From Crossaster papposus (Eukaryota > Echinodermata > Asteroidea > Velatida > Solasteridae): a stretch of DNA of 64,000 nucleotides. Positions 1-14,656 of this stretch are shown in pieces. Where the stretch lies: NCBI GenBank assembly GCA_037893245.1, contig JBAIAA010000009.1:2046001-2110000 (forward strand), in the 5' to 3' direction. The position numbers were made by a program, and so were the translations under genes. The notes below the pieces were generated by a model. It had not been told where the DNA came from. It did not search any database and saw only the letters and a list, made by a program, of their open reading frames with translations. Numbering within the stretch: position 1 is the stretch's first letter; each line of letters starts with the position of its first letter.

Positions 1-2754
1 AATGAGAATAATGTTCTCGACATATATCTGAGCTGCGAACCTCAACGTTGTTCAAGAATAAAGAGACATTCACAACCTCCACAACTGAGCTAACACATCG
101 CCAAAATTATCACCGGAAGAGATCAAAACTTTGAGACTCATGCGTCAGGACACTGGCGGCATAGGCCTATGAGGCAATACACGTGTACATCCATACACAT
201 AAGAAAACATGGCTGCGAATGAGGACAATTTTCTCGACATATATCTGAGCTTCGAGCCTCAACGTTGTTCGAGAATGAAGAGACACTCACCAGCTCGACA
301 TCCGAGCCAAAATATTGCCAAATTTCTAACTGGAAAAACAAACAAACTGAGAGATTCATGCGTCAGGATACTGGCGGAATAGGCCTATGTGGCAATACAC
401 GTGTACATACAAACACATCAGAAAACATGGCTGCGAATGAGGATATTGTTCTCGACATATATCTGAGCTGCTAACCTCAACGTTGTTCGAGAATGAAGAG
501 ACACTCACCAGCTCGACATCCGAGCCAAAATATTGCCAAATTTCTCACTGGGAAAAAACAAACTGAGAGACTCATGCGTCAGGATACTGGCGACATAGGC
601 CTATGAGGCAATACACGTGTACATACATACACATCAGAAAGCATGGCTGCGAATGAGGATAATGTTCTCGACATATATCTGAGCTGCGAACCTCAACGTT
701 GTTCGAGAATGAAGAGACATTCACCACCTCCACATCTGAGCTAACACATCGCCAAAATTCTCACCGGAAGAGACCAAAACTTTGAGACTCATGCGTCAGG
801 ACACTGGCGACATATGCCTATGTGGCGATACACATGTACATACATACACATCAGAAAACATGGCTGCGAATGAGGATAATTCTTTCGACTTATATTTGAG
901 CTGCGAGCCTCAACGCTGTTCGAGAATGAAGAGACACTCACCAGCCCGACATCTGAGCAAAAATATTGCCGAATTTCTCAATGGAACTAACCTAAACTGA
1001 GAGACTCATGCGTCAGAACACTGGCGGCATATGCCTATGTGACAATACACGTGTACATACAAACACATCAGAAAACATGGCTGCGAATGAGGATAATGTT
1101 CTCGACATATATCTGAGCTGCGAACCTCAACGTTGTTCGAGAATGAAGAGACACTGGCCAGCTCGACATCTGGGCCAAAATATTTCTAAATTTCTCACTG
1201 AAAAACAAACAAATGAGAGACTCATGCGTCAGGATACTGGCGGCATAGGCCTTTGTGACAATACACGTGTACATAAATACACATCAGAAAACATGGCTGC
1301 GAATGAGGATATTTTTCTCGACATATATCTGAGCTGCAAACCTCAACGTTGTTTGAGAATGAAGAGACACTCGCCAGCTCGACATCTGAGCCAAAAAAAT
1401 TCCTAATTTCTTACTAGAAAAAAAACCAAACTGTGAGACTCATACGTCAGGACACGAGCGGAAAAGGCCTATGAGGCAATACACGTGTACATACATACAC
1501 ATAAGATAACATGGCTGCGAATGAGGACAATTTCCTCGACATATATCTGAGCTGCGAGCCTCAACGTTGTTCGAGAATGAAGAGACACTCACCAGCTCGA
1601 CATCCGAGCCAAAATATTGCCAAATTTCTCACTGGAAAAACAAACAAACTGTGAGACTCATGCTTCTGGACACTGGCGACATAAGCCTATGCGGCAATAC
1701 ACGTGTACACGCATAAACATAAGAAAACATGGCTGCGAATGAGGATAATTTTGTGAACTTATATCTGAGATGCGAACCTCAACGTTGTTCGAGAATGAAG
1801 AGACACTCGCAAGCTCAACATCTGAGCCAAAATATTGCCAAATTTCTCACTGGAACAAACCTAAACTGAGAGACTCATGCGTCAGGACACTGGCGGCATA
1901 TGCCTATGTGGCAATACACGTTTACGTACAAACACATCAGAAAACATGGCTGCGAATGAGGATAATGTTCTCGACATATATCTGAGCTGCGAACCTCAAC
2001 GTTGTTGGAGAATGAAGAGACATTCAACACCTCCACATCTGAGCTAACATATTGCCAAAATTCTCACCGGAAGAGACCAAAACGTTGAGACTCATACGTC
2101 AGGACACGGGCGGCATAGGCCTATGAGGCAATACACGTGTACACGCATAAACATAAGAAAACATGGCTGCGAATGAAGATAATTTTATGAACTTATATCT
2201 GAGTTGCGAACCCCAACGTTGTTCGAGAATGAAGAGACACTGGCCAGCTCGACATCTGGGCCAAAATATTTCCAAATTTCTCACTGGAAAAAAAAAAACT
2301 GTGAGACTCATACGTCAGGACACGGGCGGCATAGGCCTATACACGTGTACATACATACACTTAAGAAAACATGGCTGCGAATGAGGACAATTTTCTCGAC
2401 ATATATCTGAGCTGCGAGCCTCAACGTTGTTGGAGAATGAAGAGACACTCACCAGCTCGACATCCGAGCCAAAATATTGCCAAATTTCTCACTGGGAAAA
2501 AACAAACTGAGAGACGCATGCGTCAGGATACTGGCGGCATATGCCTATGCGGCAATACACGTGTACACGCATAAACATAAGAAAACATGGCTGCGAATGA
2601 GGATAATTTTGTGAACTTATATCTGAGATGCGAACCTCAACGTTGTTCGAGAATGAAGAGACACTCGCAAGCTCAACATCTGAGCCAAAATATTGCCAAA
2701 TTTCTCACTGGAACAAACCTAAACTGAGAGACGCATGCGTCAGGATACTGGCGG

Positions 2755-2782
2755 CATAGGCCTATGCGGCAATACACGTGTA
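2755..2782. other. paired palindromes of the satellite monomer (example copy)
   Basis: Shown here for one copy; most monomers have it. CATAGGCCTATG (2,755-2,766) is a perfect 12-bp palindrome. Six bases later TACACGTGTA (2,773-2,782) is a perfect 10-bp palindrome with a CACGTG (E-box type) core. Many monomers carry CATATGCCTATG or CATACGCCTATG, which break the first palindrome, and one class has CACATG instead of CACGTG. A protein-binding role is possible but unproven. Confidence 0.8.
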
Positions 2783-4323
2783 CATACATACACATAAGAA
2801 AACATGGCTGCGAATGAGGATATTTTTCTCGACATATATCTGAGCTGCAAACCTCAACGTTGTTTGAGAATGAAGAGACACTCGCCAGCTCGACATCTGA
2901 GCCAAAAAAATTCCTAATTTCTTACTAGAAAAAAACCAAACTGTGAGACTCATACGTCAGGACACGGGCGGAATAGGCCTATGAGGCAATACACGTGTAC
3001 ATACATACACATAAGAAAACATGGCTGCGAATGAGGACAATTTCCTCGACATATATCTGAGCTGCGAGCCTCAACGTTGTTCGAGAATGAAGAGATACTC
3101 ACCAGCTCGACATCCGAGCCAAAATATTGCCAAATTTCTCACTGGAAAAATAAAAAACTGTGAGACTCATGCTTCTGGACACTGGCGACATAAGCCTATG
3201 CGGCAATACACGTGTACACGCATAAACATAAGAAAACATGGCTGCGAATGAGGATAATTTTGTGAACTTATATCTGAGATGCGAACCTCAACGTTGTTCG
3301 AGAATGAAGAGACACTCGCAAGCTCGACATCTGAGCCAAAATATTGCCAAATTTCTCACTGAAAAAAACCAAAACTGTGAGACTCATGCGTCAGGACACT
3401 GGCGGCATAGGCCTATGAGCCAATACACGTGTACATCCATACACATAAGAAAACATGGCTGCGAATGAGGACAATTTTCTCGACATATATCTGAGCTGCG
3501 AGCCTCAACGTTGTTCGATAATGAAGAGACACTCACCAGCTCGACATCCGAGCCAAAATATTGCAAAATTTCTCACTGGAAAACAAACAAACTGAGAGAC
3601 TCATGCATCAGGATACTGGCAGCATAGGCCTATGTGGCAATACACGTGTACATAAATACACATCAGAAAACATGGCTGCGAATGAGGATAATGTTGTCAA
3701 CATATATCTGAGCTGCGAACCTCAACGTTGTTCGAGAATGAAGAGACATTCACCACCTCAACATCTGAGCTAACACATCGGCAAAATTCTCACCGGAAGA
3801 GACCAAAACTTTGAAACTCATGCGTCAGGACACTGGCGGCATAGGCCTATGCGGCAATACACGTGTACATACATACACATAAGAAAACATGGCTGCAAAT
3901 GGGGATAATTTTATGAACTTATATCTGAGCTGCGAACCCCAACGTTGTTCGAGAATGAAGAGACACTCGCCAGGTCGACATCTGGGCAAAATATTGCCAA
4001 ATTTCTCACTGAAAAAAACCAAAAAACTGAGAGACTCATGCGTCAGGATACTGGTGGCATAGGAATATGCGGCAATACACGGGTACATACATTCACATAA
4101 GAAAACATGGCTGCGAATGAGGATAATTTTCTCGACATATATCTGAGCTGCGAGCCTGAACGTTGTTTAAGAATGAAGGGACACTCACCAGCCCGACATC
4201 TGAGCAAAAATATTGCCAAATTTCTCACTGGAAAACAAACAAACTTAGAGACCCATGCGTCAGGATACTGGCGGCATAGGCCTATGCGGCAATACACGTG
4301 TACATACATACACATAAGAAAAC

Positions 4324-7300
4324 ATGGCTGCGAATGAGGATAATTTTCGCGACATATATCTGAGCTGCGAACCTCAACGTTGTTGGAGAATGAAGAGACA
4401 TTCACCAGCTCGACATCTGAGCCAAAATATTGCCAAAATTTCTCACTGGAACAAACCTAAACTGAGAGACTCATGCGTCAGGACACTGGCGGCTTATGCC
4501 TATGTGGCAATACACGTTTACGTACAAACACATCAGAAAACATGGCTGCGAATGAGGATAATGTTCTCGACATATATATGAGCTGCGAACCTCAACGTTG
4601 TTGGAGAATAAAGAGACATTCAACACCTCCACATCTGAGCTAACATATTGCCAAAATTCTCACCGGAAAAGACCAAAACTTTGAGACTCATACGTCAGGA
4701 CACGGGCGGCATAGGCCTATGAGGCAATACACGTGTACACGCATAAACATAAGAAAACATGGCTGCAAATGGGGATAATTTTATGAACTTATATCTGAGC
4801 TGCGAATCCCAACGTTGTTCGAGAATGAAGAGACACTCGCCAGGTCGACATCTGGGACAAAATATTTCCAAATTTCTCACTGGAAAAAAAACAAACTGTG
4901 AGACTCATACGTCAGGACACTGGCGGCATAGGCCTATACACGTGTACATACATACACATAAGAAAACATGGCTGCGAATGAGGACAATTTTCTCGACATA
5001 TATCTGAGCTGCGAGCCTCAACGTTGTTGGAGAATGAAGAGACACTCACCAGCTCAACATCCGAGCCAAAATATTGCCAAATTTCTCACTGGGAAAAAAC
5101 AAACTGAGAGACGCATGCGTCAGGATACTGGCGGCATAGGCCTATGAGGCAATACACGTGTACATACATACTCATCAGAAAACATGGCTGCGAATGGGGA
5201 TAATTTTGTCTACTTATATTTGAGCTGCGAGCCTCAACGTTGTTCGAGAATGAAGAGACACTCACCAGTCCGACATCTGAGCAAAATATTGCCAAATTTC
5301 TCACTGAAAAAAACAAAAAAAATGAGAGACTCATGCGTCAGGATACTGGTGGCATAGGCCTATGCGGCAATACACGGGTACATACATTCACATAAGAAAA
5401 CATGGCTGCGAATGAGGATAATTTTCTCGACATATATCTGAGCTGCGAGCCTCAACGTTGTTCGAGAATGAAGATACACTCACCAGCTCGACATCCGAGC
5501 CAAAATATTGCCAAATTGTTCACTGGTAAAACAAACAAATGAGAGACTCATGCGTCAGGATACTGGCGGCATATGCCTTTGTGGCAATACACGTGTACAT
5601 AAATACACATCAGAAAACATGGCTGCGAATGAGGATAATGTTCTCGACATATATCTGAGCTGCGAACCTCAACGTTGTTCGAGAATGAAGAGACACTCAC
5701 CAGCTCGACATCTGAGCCAAAATATTGCCAAATTTCTCACTGGAACAAACCTAAACTGAGAGACTCATGCGTCAGGACACTGGCGGCATATGCCTATGTG
5801 GCAATACACGTTTACGTACAAACACATCAGAAAACATGGCTGCGAATGAGGATAATGTTCTCGACATATATCTGAGCTGCGAACCTCAACGTTGTTCGAG
5901 AATGAAGAGACACTCACCAGCTCGACATCCGAGCCAAAATATTGCCAAATTTCGCACTGGAACAAACCTAAACTGAGAAACTCATGCGTCAGGACACTGG
6001 CGGCATATGCCTATGAGGCAATACACGTGTACATACTAACACATCAGAAAACATGGCTGCGAATGAGGATATTTTTCTCGACATATATCTGAGCTGCGAA
6101 CCTCAACGTTGTTCGAGAATGAAGAGACACTCGCCAGCTCGACATCTGAGCCAAAATATTTTCAAATTTCTCACTAGAAAAAAACCAAACTGTAAGACTC
6201 ATACGTCAGGACACGGGTGGAATAGGCCTATGAGGCAATACACGTGTACATACATACACATAAGAAAACATGGCTGCGAATGAGGACAATTTCCTCGACA
6301 TATATCTGAGCTGCGAGCCTCAACGTTGTTTAAGAATGAAGGGACACTCACCAGCCCGACATCTGAGCAAAAATATTGCCAAATTTCTCACTGGAAAACA
6401 AACAAACTTAGAGACGCCCAGGCGTCAGGATACTGGCGGCATAGGCCTATGCAGCAATACACGTGTACATACATACACATAAGAAAACATGGCTGCGAAT
6501 GAGGATATTTTTCTCGACATATATCTGAGCTGCGAGCCTCAACGTTGTTCGAGAATAAAGAGACACTCACCAGCTCGACATCTGAGCCAAAATATTGCCA
6601 AATTTCTCACTGGAACAAACCTAAACTGAGAGACTCATGCGTCAGGACACTGGCGGCTTATGCCTATGTGGCAATACACGTTTACGTACAAACACATCAG
6701 AAAACATGGCTGCGAATGAGGATAATGTTCTCGACATATATATGAGCTGCGAACCTCAACGTTGTTGGAGAATAAAGAGACATTCAACACCTCCACATCT
6801 GAGCTAACATATTGCCAAAATTCTCACCGGAAAAGACCAAAACTTTGAGACTCATACGTCAGGACACGGGCGGCATAGGCCTATTAGGCAATACACCGTG
6901 TACACGCATAAACATAAGAAAACATGGCTGCAAATGGGGATAATTTTATGAACTTATATCTGAGCTGCGAACCCCAACGTTGTTCGAGAATGAAGAGACA
7001 CTCGCCAGGTCGACATCTAGGACAAAATATTTCCAAATTTCTCACTGGAAAAAAAACAAACTGTGAGACTCATACGTCAGGACACTGGCGGCATAGGCCT
7101 ATACACGTGTACATACATACACATAAGAAAACATGGCTGCGAATGAGGACAATTTTCTCGACATATATCTGAGCTGCGAGCCTCAACGTTGCTGGAGAAT
7201 GAAGAGACACTCACCAGCTCAACATCCGAGCCAAAATATTGCCAAATTTCTCACTGGGAAAAAACAAACTGAGAGACGCATGCGGCAGGATACTGGCGGC

Positions 7301-9740
7301 ATAGGCCTATGAGGCAATACACGTGTACATACATACTCATCAGAAAACATGGCTGCGAATGAGGATAATTTTGTCTACTTATATTTGAGCTGCGAGCCTC
7401 AACGTTGTTCGAGAATGAAGAGACACTCACCAGTCCGACATCTGAGCAAAATATTGCCAAATTTCTCACTGAAAAAAACCAAAAAACTGAGAGACTCATG
7501 CGTCAGGATACTGGTGGCATAGGCCTATGCGGCAATACACGGGTACATACATTCACATAAGAAAACATGGCTGCGAATGAGGATAATTTTCTCGACATAT
7601 ATCTGAGCTGCGAGCCTCAACGTTGTTCGAGAATGAAGATACACTCACCAGCTCGACATCCGAGCCAAAATATTGCCAAATTGTTCACTGGAAAAACAAA
7701 CAAATGAGAGAATCATGCGTCAGGATACTGGCGGCATAGGCCTTTGTGGCAATACACGTGTACATAAATACACATCAGAAAACATGGCTGCGAATGAGGA
7801 TAATGTTCTCGACATATATCTGAGCTGCGAACCTCAACTTTGTTCGAGACTGAAGAGACACTCACCAGCTCGACATCTGAGCCAAAATATTGCCAAATTT
7901 CTCACTGGAACAAACCTAAACTGAGAGACTCATGTGTCAGGACACTGGCGGCATATGCCTATGTGGCAATACACGTTTACGTACAAACACATCAGAAAAC
8001 ATGGCTGCGAATGAGGATAATGTTCTCGACATATATCTGAGCTGCGAACCTCAACGTTGTTCGAGAATGAAGAGACACTCACCAGCTCGACATCCGAGCC
8101 AAAATATTGCCAAATTTCGCACTGGAACAAACCTAAACTGAGAAACTCATGCGTCAGGACACTGGCGGCATATGCCTATGAGGCAATACACGTGTACATA
8201 CTAACACATCAGAAAACATGGCTGCGAATGAGGATATTTTTCTCGACATATATCTGAGCTGCGAACCTCAACGTTGTTCGAGAATGAAGAGACACTCGCC
8301 AGCTCGACATCTGAGCCAAAATATTTCCAAATTTCTCACTAGAAAAAAACCAAACTGTAAGACTCATACGTCAGGACACGGGAGGAATAGGCCTATGAGG
8401 CAATACACGTGTACATACATACACATAAGAAAACATGGCTGCGAATGAGGACAATTTCCTCGACATATATCTGAGCTGCGAGCCTCAACGTTGTTTAAGA
8501 ATGAAGGGACACTCACCAGCCCGACATCTGAGCAACAATATTGCCAAATTTCTCACTGGAAAACAAACAAACTTAGAGACCCATGCGTCAGGATACTGGC
8601 GGCATAGGCCTATGCAGCAATACACGTGTACATACATACACATAAGAAAACATGGCTGCGAATGAGGATAATTTTCGCGACATATATCTGAGCTGCGAGC
8701 CTCAACGTTGTTCGAGAATGAAGAACCACTCACCAGCTCGACATCTGAGCCAAAATATTGCCAAATTTCTCACTGGAACAAACCTAAACTGAGAGACTCA
8801 TGCGTCAGGACACTGGCGGCATATGCCTATGTGGCAATACACGTTTACGTACAAACACATCAGAAAACATGGCTGCGAATGAGGATAATGTTCTCGACAT
8901 ATATCTGAGCTGCGAACCTCAACGTAGTTGGAGAAGGAAGAGACATTCAACACCTCCACATCTGAGCTAACATATTGCCAAAATTCTCACCGGAAGAGAC
9001 CAAAACTTTGAGACTCATACGTCAGGACACGTGCGGCATAGGCCTATGAGGCAATACACGTGTACACGCATAAACATAAGAAAACATGGCTGCGAATGAG
9101 GATAATTTTATGAACTTATATCTGAGCTGCGAACCCCAACGTTGATCGAGAATGAAGAGACACTCGCCAGCTCGACATCTGGGCCAAAATATTTCCAAAT
9201 TTCTCACTGGAAAAAAACCAAACTGTGAGACTCATACGTCAGGACACGGGCGGCAGAGGCCTATACACGTGTACATACATACACATAAGAAAACATGGCT
9301 GCGAATGAGGACAATTTTCTCGACATATATCTGAGCTGCGAGCCTCAACGTTGTTGGAGAATGAAGAGACACTCACCAGCTCAACATCCGAGCCAAAATA
9401 TTGCCAAATTTCTCACTGGGAAAAAACAAACTGAGAGACGCATGCGTCAGGATACTGGCGGCATAGGCCTATGAGGCAATACACGTGTACATACATACTC
9501 ATCAGAAAACATGGCTGCGAATGAGGATAATTTTGTCTACTTATATTTGAGCTGCGAGCCTCAACGTTGTTCGAGAATGAAGAGACACTCACCAGTCCGA
9601 CATCTGAGCAAAATATTGCCAAATTTCTCACTGAAAAAAAACAAAAAACTGAGAGACTCATGCGTCAGGATACTGGTGGCATAGGCTTATGCGGCAATAC
9701 ACGGGTACATACATTCACATAAGAAAACATGGCTGCGAAT
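4324..9740. repeat. 10-monomer higher-order repeat (~2,165 bp)
   Basis: Specific monomer variants recur at about 2,165-bp spacing. The variant with AAACATGGCTGCAAATGGGG is at about 4,755 and 6,920. The variant with CACCAGTCCGACATCTGAGC is at about 5,270, 7,430 and 9,590. The shortened CATAGGCCTATACACG variant is at about 4,926, 7,091 and 9,255 (as CAGAGGCCTATACACG). Units are therefore ten monomers with small indels, present about two and a half times. Confidence 0.8.
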
Positions 9741-12700
9741 GAGGATAATTTTCTCGACATATATCTGAGCTGCGAGCCTCAACGTTGTTTGAGAATAAAG
9801 AGACACTCACCAGCTCGACATCCGAGCCAAAATATTGCCAAATTTTGCACTGGAACAAACCTAAACTGAGAAACTCATGCGTCAGGACACTGGCGGCATA
9901 TGCCTATGTGGCAATACACGTGTACATACAAACACATCAGAAAACATGGCTGCGAATGAGGATATTTTTCTCGACATATATCTGAGCTGCGAGCCTCAAC
10001 GTTGTTCGAGAATGAAGAGACACTCACCAGCTCGACATCTGAGCCAAAATATTGCCAAATTTCTCACTGGAACAAACCTAAACTGAGAGACTCATGCGTC
10101 AGGACACTGGCGGCATATGCCTATGTGGCAATACACGTTTACGTACAAACACATCAGAAAACATGGCAGCGAATGAGGATAATGTTCTCGACATATATCT
10201 GAGCTGCTAACCTCAACGTTGTTCGAGAATGAAGAGACACTCACCACCTCCACATCTGAGCTAACATATCGCCAACATTCTCACCGGAAGAGACCAAAAC
10301 TTTGAGAGTCATGCGTCAGGACACTGGCGGCATAGGCCTATATACATACACATCAGAAAACATGGCTGCGAATGAGGATAATGTTCTCGACATATATCTG
10401 AGCTGCGAACCTCAACGTTGTTCGAGAATGAAGAGACACTCACCAGCTCGACATCTGAGCCAAAATATTGCCAAATTTCTCACTGGAACAAACCTAAACT
10501 GAGAGACTCATGCGTCAGGACACTGGCGGCATATGCCTATGTGGCAATACACGTTTACGTACAAACACATCAGAAAACATGGCTGCGAATGAGAATAATG
10601 TTCTCGACATATATCTGAGCTGCGAACCTCAACGTTGTTCGAGAATGAAGAGACACTTACCAGCTCGACATCCGAGCAAAAATATTGCCAAATTTCGCAC
10701 TAGAACAAACCTAAACTGAGAAACTCATGCGTCAGGACACTGGCGGCATATGCCTATGTGGCAATACACGTGTACACGCATAAACATAAGAAAACATGGT
10801 TGCGAATGAGGATAATTTTATGAACTTATATCTGAGCTGCGAACCTCAACGTAGTTCGAGAATGAAGAGACACCCGCCAGCTCAACATCTGAGCCAAAAT
10901 ATTGCCAACTTTCTCACTAAAAAAAACCCAAACTCTGAGACCCATGAGTCAGGACACTGGCGGCATAGGCCTATGCGGTAATACACGTGTACATACATAC
11001 ACGTAAGAAAACATGGATGCGAATGAGGATAATATTCTCGACTTATATTTGAGCTGCGAACCTCAACGTTGTTAGAGAATGAAGAGACACTCACCAGCTC
11101 GACATCCGAGCCAAAATATTGCCCAATTTCTCACTGGAAAAAAACCTAAACTGAGAGACTCATGCGTCAGGACACTGGCGGCATATGCCTATGTGGCATT
11201 ACACGTGTAAATACAATCACATCAGAAAACATGGCTGCGAATGAGGATAATGTTCTCGACATATATCTGAGCTGCGAACCTCAACGTTGTTTGAGAATGA
11301 AGAGACACTCACCAGCTCGACATCCGAGCCAAAATATTGCCAAATTTCGCACTGGAACAAACCTAAACTGAGAAACTCATGCGTCAGGACACTGGCGGCA
11401 TATGCCTATGTGGCAATACACGTGTACATACAAACACATCAGAAAACATGGCTGCGAATGAGGATATTTTTGTCGACATATATCTGAGCTGCGAACCTCA
11501 ACGTTGTTCGAGAATGAAGAGACACTCGCCAGCTCGACATCTGAGCCAAAATATTTCCAAATTTCTCACTAGAAAAAAACCAAACTGTGAGACTCATACG
11601 TCAGGACACGGGCGGAATAGGCCTACGAGGCAATACACGTGTACATACATACACATAAGAAAACATGGCTGCGAATGAGGACAATTTCCTCGACATATAT
11701 CTGAGCTGCGAGCCTCAACGTTGTTCGAGAATGAAGAGACACTCACCAGCTCGACATCCGAGCCAAAATATTGCCAAATTTCTCACTGGAAAAAACCTAA
11801 ACTGAGAGACTCATGCGTCAGGACACTGGCGGCATATGCCTATGTGGCAATACACGTGTAAATACAAACACATCAGAAAACATGGCTGCGAATGAGGATA
11901 TTTTTCTCGACATATATCTGAGCTGCGAACCTCAACGTTGTTCGAGAATGAAGAGACACTCGCCAGCTCGACATCTGAGCCAAAATATTTCCAAATTTCT
12001 CACTAGAAAAAAAACCAAACTGTGAGACTCATACGTCAGGACACGGGCGGAATAGGCCTATGAGGCAATACACGTGTACATACATACACATAAGAAAACA
12101 TGGCTGCAAATGAGGACAATTTCCTCGACATATATCTGAGCTGCGAGCCTCAACGTTGTTCGAGAATGAAGAGACACTCACCAGCTCGACATCCGAGCCA
12201 AAATATTGCCAAAGTTCTCACTGGGAAAAAACAAACTGAGAGACTCATGCGTCAGGATACTGGCGGCATAGGCCTATGAGGCAATACACATGTACATACA
12301 TACACATCAGAAAACATGGCTGCGAATGAGGATAATGTTCTCGACATAGATCTGAGCTACGAACCTCAACGTTGTTCGAGAATGAAGAGAGACTCACCAG
12401 CTCGACATCCGAGCCAAAATATTGCCAAATTTCGCACTGGAACAAACCTAAACTGAGAGAATCATGCGTCAGGACACTGGCGGCATATGCCTATGTTGCA
12501 ATACACGTGTACATACAAACACATCAGAAAACATGGCTGCGAATGAGGATATTTTTCTCGACATATATCTGAGCTGCGAACCTCAACGTTGTTGGAGAAT
12601 GAAGAGACATTCAACACCTCCACATCTGAGCTAACATATTGCCAAAATTATCACCGGAAGAGACCAACACTTTGAGACTCATACGTCATGACTCGGGCGG

Positions 12701-12829
12701 CATATGCCTATGTGGCAATACACGTGTACACGCATAAACATAAGAAAACATGGCTGCGAATGAGGATAATTTTATGAACTTATATCTGAGCTGCGAACCT
12801 CAACGTAGTTCGAGAATGAAGAGACACTC
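4990..12829. repeat. 8.2-kb tandem duplication of satellite, copy 1 (no transposon)
   Basis: This stretch matches 13,206-29,538 almost base for base once the transposon and its extra ATA are removed. The offset is 8,216 bp upstream of the insertion point and about 16,710 bp downstream of it. Shared rare variants include GAGACGCCCAGGCGT (6,412 and 14,628), the CAGTCCGACATC monomer and TTAGAGACCCATG. Differences seen include an extra C in ATACACCGTG near 6,896. Boundaries are good to a few tens of bases. Confidence 0.85.
6441..6443. other. empty insertion site equivalent (single ATA)
   Basis: In copy 1 of the 8.2-kb duplication the sequence reads GGATACTGGCGGC-ATA-GGCCTATGCAGC. In copy 2 the same context is split by the transposon, with ATA on both sides (14,657-14,659 and 23,151-23,153). 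One ATA here against two there fixes the element borders and a 3-bp target duplication. Confidence 0.9.
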
Positions 12830-13229
12830 GCCAGCTTAACATCTGAGCCAAAATATTGCCAACTTTCTCACTGAAAAAAACCAAACTCTAAGACCCATGA
12901 GTCAGGACACTGGCGGCATAGGCCTATGCGGTAATACACGTGTACATACATACACATAAGAAAACATGGATGCGAATGAGGATAATATTCTCGACTTATA
13001 TTTGAGCTGCGAACCTCAACGTTGTTCGAGAATGAAGAGACACTCACCAGCTCGAGATCCGAGCCAAAATATTGCCAAATTTCTCACTGGAAAAAAACCT
13101 AAACTGAGATACTCATGCGTCAGGACACTGGCGGCATACGCCTATGTGGCAATACACGTGTAAATACAAACACATCAGAAAACATGGCTGCGAATGAGGA
13201 TAATGTTCTCGACATATATCTGAGCTGCG
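12450..13229. repeat. block shared with 32,199-32,978
   Basis: This segment reappears at an offset of about 19,749 bp. Shared markers are GAGAGAATCATGCG, the ACGTCATGACTCGGG variant, CAGCTTAACATCTGAG and CTCGAGATCCGAG. It covers the end of copy 1 of the 8.2-kb block, which is missing from the end of copy 2, so the array was rearranged after or during that duplication. Confidence 0.7.
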
Positions 13230-14656
13230 AGCCTCAACGTTGTTGGAGAATGAAGAGACACTCACCAGCTCAACATCCGAGCCAAAATATTGCCAAATTT
13301 CTCACTGGGAAAAAACAAACTGAGAGACGCATGCGTCAGGATACTGGCGGCATAGGCCTATGAGGCAATACACGTGTACATACATACTCATCAGAAAACA
13401 TGGCTGCGAATGAGGATAATTTTGTCTACTTATATTTGAGCTGCGAGCCTCAACGTTGTTCGAGAATGAAGAGACACTCACCAGTCCGACATCTGAGCAA
13501 AATATTGCCAAATTTCTCACTGAAAAAAACAAAAAAACTGAGAGACTTATGCGTCAGGATACTGGTGGCATAGGCCTATGCGGCAATACACGGGTACATA
13601 CATTCACATAAGAAAACATGGCTGCGAATGAGGATAATTTTCTCGACATATATCTGAGCTGCGAGCCTCAACGTTGTTCGAGAATGAAGATACACTCACC
13701 AGCTCGACATCCGAGCCAAAATATTGCCAAATTGTTCACTGGAAAAACAAACAAATGAGAGACTCATGCGTCAGGATACTGGCGGCATAGGCCTTTGTGG
13801 CAATACACGTGTACATAAATACACATCAGAAAACATGGCTGCGAATGAGGATAATGTTCTCGACATATATCTGAGCTGCGAACCTCAACGTTGTTCGAGA
13901 ATGAAGAGACACTCACCAGCTCGACATCTGAGCCAAAATATTGCCAAATTTCTCACTGGAACAAACCTAAACTGAGAGACTCATGCGTCAGGACACTGGC
14001 GGCATATGCCTATGTGGCAATACACGTTTACGTACAAACACATCAGAAAACATGGCTGCGAATGAGGATAATGTTCTCGACATATATCTGAGCTGCGAAC
14101 CTCAACGTTGTTCGAGAATGAAGAGACACTCACCAGCTCGACATCCGAGCCAAAATATTGCCAAATTTCGCACTGGAACAAACCTAAACTGAGAAACTCA
14201 TGCGTCAGGACACTGGCGGCATATGCCTATGAGGCAATACACGTGTACATACTAACACATCAGAAAACATGGCTGCGAATGAGGATATTTTTCTCGACAT
14301 ATATCTGAGCTGCGAACCTCAACGTTGTTCGAGAATGAAGAGACACTCGCCAGCTCGACATCTGAGCCAAAATATTTTCAAATTTCTCACTAGAAAAAAA
14401 CCAAACTGTAAGACTCATACGTCAGGACACGGGTGGAATAGGCCTATGAGGCAATACACGTGTACATACATACACATAAGAAAACATGGCTGCGAATGAG
14501 GACAATTTCCTCGACATATATCTGAGCTGCGAGCCTCAACGTTGTTTAAGAATGAAGGGACACTCACCAGCCCGACATCTGAGCAAAAATATTGCCAAAT
14601 TTCTCACTGGAAAACAAACAAACTTAGAGACGCCCAGGCGTCAGGATACTGGCGGC

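Noticed and set aside
1100-1160. Possible CENP-B box around GTTCGAGAATGAAGAG
   Set aside because: It shares only TTCG with the CENP-B box; the A and CGGG positions are not matched.
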